From NCBI RefSeq assembly GCF_001425835.1, contig NZ_LMDP01000002.1, forward strand, positions 466,828 through 530,827: a stretch of DNA of 64,000 bases, in the 5' to 3' direction. The notes under the pieces are model-generated. The model made no database searches and had not been told where the DNA came from. It was given only the letters and a program-made list of their open reading frames with translations. A program made the position numbers and the translations under genes. Shown piece by piece: positions 61,373 through 64,000 of the stretch. Origin of the DNA: Afipia sp. Root123D2 (GTDB lineage Bacteria > Pseudomonadota > Alphaproteobacteria > Rhizobiales > Xanthobacteraceae). Within the stretch, counting starts at the first letter, position 1. The number at the start of each line of letters is the position of its first letter.

Positions 61373-62620
61373 ATGTGGAGACACGGCGCGATAGCGCGTT
61401 TTTCAATCAAAAGACTCGCACTCGTCGCGGCCGCAGTCTCTCTCGCATCCTCCCCCGCCCTCGCGCAAAGCGGTGCGCGTTGTCACAACGGCATGAGCTT
61501 CGGACAGTTTCTCGGCAGCCTGAAGAACGACGCGCTCAAGGCCGGTGTGTCGCAACGCGCGATCGCCGAGGCGTTGCCCTCGATGGTTTACGATCAGGGC
61601 ATCGTCAATCGCGACCGTGGCCAGCGCGTGTTCGGCCAGATATTCACACAGTTCGCCGGGCGCATGGCCTCGGAGTCGCGGCGGATACGCGGGCAGAAAC
61701 TGATCAAGACTCACGCCCAGGCCTTCGCGCGCGCGGAGAAGGAGTACGGCGTGCCGCCTGCGGTGATCACCGCATTCTGGGCGCTGGAGAGTGACTTCGG
61801 CGCGGTGCAGGGCAAGCTGCCGACGCTGCGCTCGCTGGTGTCGTTGGCCTATGATTGCCGGCGCCCGCAGATGTTTCACGATGAAACCATCGCGGCACTG
61901 AAGATCATCGATCGCGGCGATCTGTCGCCGCACGAGATGATCGGCTCATGGGCCGGCGAGCTCGGTCAAACCCAGTTTCTGCCGCGCCACTACTTCGACT
62001 ATGCCGTCGATTACGACGGCGACGGCCATCGCAACCTGCTGCGCAGCGCACCTGACGTCATCGGCTCGACCGCGAACTATCTCGCGACCGGGCTGAAATG
62101 GAAGCGCGGCCAGCCGTGGCTGCAGGAAATCCGTGTGCCTGCGGATCTGCCGTGGGACCAGACCGATCTCGCCATCAAGCATCCGCGATCGAAGTGGGCG
62201 GCATGGGGCGTAACGCTCGCCGACGGTCGGCCGCTGCCGAATGACAACCTGTCAGCCTCGGTGCTGCTGCCGATGGGCCGCCATGGTCCGGCGTTCCTGG
62301 CCTATCCGAACTTCGACGCCTACACCGAGTGGAACAACTCGCTGATCTACGCGACCACCGCCGCCTATCTCGCCACCCGCATTGCCGGCGCCGCGCCGAT
62401 GCACAAACCCTCCCGGGACGTCGAGCAACTGCCGCACAATGAACTGCGCGAATTGCAGCAATTGCTCGCGCGCGCAGGTTATGACGTCGGCAAGATCGAC
62501 GGCGTGTTGGGCCAGCAGACGCGGATCGCCGTGAAAGCGATGCAGGTCAAGTTCGGCCTGCCCGCCGATGCATGGCCCACCGCCGAATTGCTGGCACGGA
62601 TGCGCGGCGGCGCGCGCTAA
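61373..62620 (+). CDS. MltB-type lytic murein transglycosylase with peptidoglycan-binding domain
   Basis: A 415-residue exported protein. The signal peptide ends near residue 33 (SPALAQ). The GH103 catalytic part (~40-335) contains the catalytic Glu in FWALESDFG, and GELGQTQFLPRHYFDYAVDYDGDGHRNLLRSAPDVIGSTANYL, which matches MltB-family enzymes. Residues ~350-410 are a PG_binding_1 repeat (ELQQLLARAGYDVGKIDGVLGQQTRIAVKAMQVKFGL). It cuts glycan strands to anhydromuropeptides in the periplasm. ATG 61373 lies directly after repeat A; no lipobox is seen. Confidence 0.9.
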   Translation: MWRHGAIARFSIKRLALVAAAVSLASSPALAQSGARCHNGMSFGQFLGSLKNDALKAGVSQRAIAEALPSMVYDQGIVNRDRGQRVFGQIFTQFAGRMASESRRIRGQKLIKTHAQAFARAEKEYGVPPAVITAFWALESDFGAVQGKLPTLRSLVSLAYDCRRPQMFHDETIAALKIIDRGDLSPHEMIGSWAGELGQTQFLPRHYFDYAVDYDGDGHRNLLRSAPDVIGSTANYLATGLKWKRGQPWLQEIRVPADLPWDQTDLAIKHPRSKWAAWGVTLADGRPLPNDNLSASVLLPMGRHGPAFLAYPNFDAYTEWNNSLIYATTAAYLATRIAGAAPMHKPSRDVEQLPHNELRELQQLLARAGYDVGKIDGVLGQQTRIAVKAMQVKFGLPADAWPTAELLARMRGGAR

Positions 62621-62935
62621 CGCTGCGCCTTGCCGAAGGGCATTCACTGCAATGTGATCGCGCGGGATTTTATCGACCCGCCGATCAATCGCGATGCCGC
62701 AAGCGTGCCGACAGCACCTTTCCACCATCGAGAAAGCTGCCGGAAGAACGCTTGCTGCGCTGTTCCGGATATCGAATGAATCGTCCTACGCGAACGCGCA
62801 TACGCTGTTTCGCGATGGCGGCCACCTCGGCGGCATTCAGCGCGGCGCATAGGCACAATGTGCAGGCGATGTCTTGTTTCGCGACCCAGAGTAACTTAAA
62901 TGCACTTGCATTGAAATTCTCAACGGAAGCGAACC
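62621..62935. other. Intergenic stretch before the old-yellow-enzyme gene
   Basis: No convincing gene. Short ORFs on both strands lack ribosome sites or recognisable composition. At the 3' end is AATGCACTTGCATT (62899-62912), a palindrome with six-base arms 24 bases before the next ATG, in an AT-rich patch; it could be an operator for a redox or electrophile-responsive regulator. Confidence 0.5.
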
Positions 62936-64000
62936 ATGTCCGCATCGAAATTGTTTGATTCCTACAAGCTTGGCGCGATCACCCTTTCCAATCGCACGGT
63001 GATGGCGCCGCTGACGCGCAACCGCGCGATTGACGGGTTCGTGCCGAATCCCCTCGCCGTCGACTATTACGGCCAGCGCGCCTCCGCCGGATTATTGATT
63101 ACCGAAGCGAGCCAGGTGTCGCAGCAGGGCCAGGGTTACCAGGACACCCCCGGCATCTACTCGAAGGAGCAGATCGCGGGCTGGCGCAAGGTGACGGATC
63201 GCGTTCACGAGCGCGGCGGCCACATCTATCTTCAGCTCTGGCATGTCGGCCGCATCTCCCACACCACGCTGCAACCGGATCATGGCGCGCCGGTCGCGCC
63301 ATCCGCGGTGCGCGCCAACGGCAAGACCTTTGTCGGCGGGACCTTTGCCGATGTCTCCGAACCTCGCGCGCTGACGCTCGAGGAAATTCCCGGCATCATC
63401 GACAGCTTCAAGCGCGGCGCCGCCAACGCCATTGCCGCCGGCTTCGACGGCGTCGAAATCCACGGCGCCAACGGCTACCTGCTCGACCAGTTCGCCAAGG
63501 ACGGCGCCAACAAGCGCACAGACGCCTATGGCGGCTCGATCGAGAACCGCGCACGGCTCATGCTTGAGGTCGCCCAGGCGGTTTCGGCCGAGGTCGGCGC
63601 AGCGCGTACCGGCATCCGCCTCTCGCCGGTGACGCCTGCCAACGACGTGTCCGACTCGAACCCGCAACCGCTGTTCGATCACATCGTCGATCGGCTCGAT
63701 GCGCTCAAGCTGGTCTACATTCACGTCATCGAAGGCGCGACCGGCGGCCCCCGCGACATCGCGCCGTTCGACTACGCCAGCCTGCGCAAGCGCTTCAGCG
63801 GAACCTATATCGCGAACAACGGCTACGATCTCGCGCTGGCCGAAAAGGTGCTGGCGGCGAACGAGGCCGACCTGATCGCGTTCGGCAAGCTGTTCATTTC
63901 GAATCCCGATCTGGTGGAGCGGCTGAAGCGCGGCGCGGACCTGAACGCGCCCGACAAGGCAACGTTCTACGGCGGCGGCGCCAAGGGCTATACCGACTAT
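62936..64000 (+). CDS. Old yellow enzyme (NemA-like alkene reductase), 3'-truncated
   Basis: At least 355 residues are visible, and the last reads AKGYTDY, close to the usual end, so only a few residues are missing. It is an FMN-dependent (beta/alpha)8 enzyme: LFDSYKLGAITLSNRTVMAPLTRNRAI (residues ~6-30), YLQLWHVGRISHTTLQP (~99-115), FDGVEIHGANGYLLDQFAKDGANKRTDAYGGSIENRAR (~165-200), and YIANNGYDLALAEKVLAANEADLIAFGKLFISNPDLVERLKRG (~285-325). It reduces activated C=C bonds or nitro esters with NADPH. ATG 62936 follows CGGAAG. Confidence 0.9.
   Translation, partial: MSASKLFDSYKLGAITLSNRTVMAPLTRNRAIDGFVPNPLAVDYYGQRASAGLLITEASQVSQQGQGYQDTPGIYSKEQIAGWRKVTDRVHERGGHIYLQLWHVGRISHTTLQPDHGAPVAPSAVRANGKTFVGGTFADVSEPRALTLEEIPGIIDSFKRGAANAIAAGFDGVEIHGANGYLLDQFAKDGANKRTDAYGGSIENRARLMLEVAQAVSAEVGAARTGIRLSPVTPANDVSDSNPQPLFDHIVDRLDALKLVYIHVIEGATGGPRDIAPFDYASLRKRFSGTYIANNGYDLALAEKVLAANEADLIAFGKLFISNPDLVERLKRGADLNAPDKATFYGGGAKGYTDY

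Noticed and set aside
62685-62945. An 86-codon minus-strand frame before the old-yellow-enzyme gene
   Set aside because: No ribosome site, no recognisable composition, and it overlaps the start of the plus-strand gene.

Overview
The window is a GC-rich, densely coded chromosomal stretch. It looks like an alphaproteobacterium of the Bradyrhizobium/Rhodopseudomonas/Afipia group (Hyphomicrobiales, Nitrobacteraceae). The grounds are a cytochrome b and cytochrome c1 encoded as one polyprotein (fbcH type), a fused TrpE(G) anthranilate synthase behind a trpL attenuator, a CcrM (GANTC) methylase, the iron exporter MbfA, a DUF3551 secreted protein, an Omp25-like barrel, and several families of palindromic intergenic repeats that I recognise from that group. 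The genus cannot be fixed by eye. I see no rRNA, tRNA, CRISPR array, insertion sequence or prophage; nearly everything looks like core genome.

Layout. 1-9 kb: end of an MFS transporter gene, a GT39-like membrane glycosyltransferase, rnhB, a VOC protein, a SplB-like radical SAM protein behind a LexA-type box, a DUF3551 protein, a small glycosyltransferase, a MarR-GNAT regulator, moaB and a zinc metallopeptidase. 9-20 kb: ccrM, a LysR/flavin-monooxygenase pair, then a genome-maintenance block (mutY, dciA, a DsbA-like thioredoxin, smc). 20-29 kb: an Rsm22-type methyltransferase, lemA plus an M48 protease, two orphan ParA-like ATPases, a frameshifted SDR gene, apt, and trpE(G) with a leader-peptide attenuator. 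29-33 kb: a PEBP protein and a three-gene operon with ATGA overlaps (BASS transporter, epimerase, flavin monooxygenase).

33-42 kb: the cytochrome bc1 genes (Rieske, then fused b/c1), trmL, queE-queD-hemF, an outer-membrane barrel, and a tight minus-strand operon DUF1285-nudix-DUF6111-cca. 42-49.5 kb: a MoxR/DUF58/BatA-DUF4159/VWA-like operon. 49.6-52.4 kb: a Zur-box promoter ahead of a His-rich DUF2946 protein and a ZnuD-like TonB receptor, which is a probable zinc uptake unit. 52.5-57.8 kb: a GNAT protein, a GT2, a nudix hydrolase, mbfA with a metallophosphoesterase, and two small conserved proteins. 57.9-64 kb: isocitrate lyase divergent from a RamB/ScfR-type regulator, a MltB-type transglycosylase, and an old-yellow-enzyme gene cut by the window end.

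Regulatory sites are the most informative part. They are a trpL attenuator with a near-leaderless Trp-Trp peptide, a textbook Zur palindrome, a GTTC-N7-GTTC SOS box overlapping a promoter, GANTC sites abutting the ccrM start, a MarR-type palindrome, and an inverted repeat between aceA and its likely regulator. All functional assignments come from reading motifs and remembered family features; no search was run.
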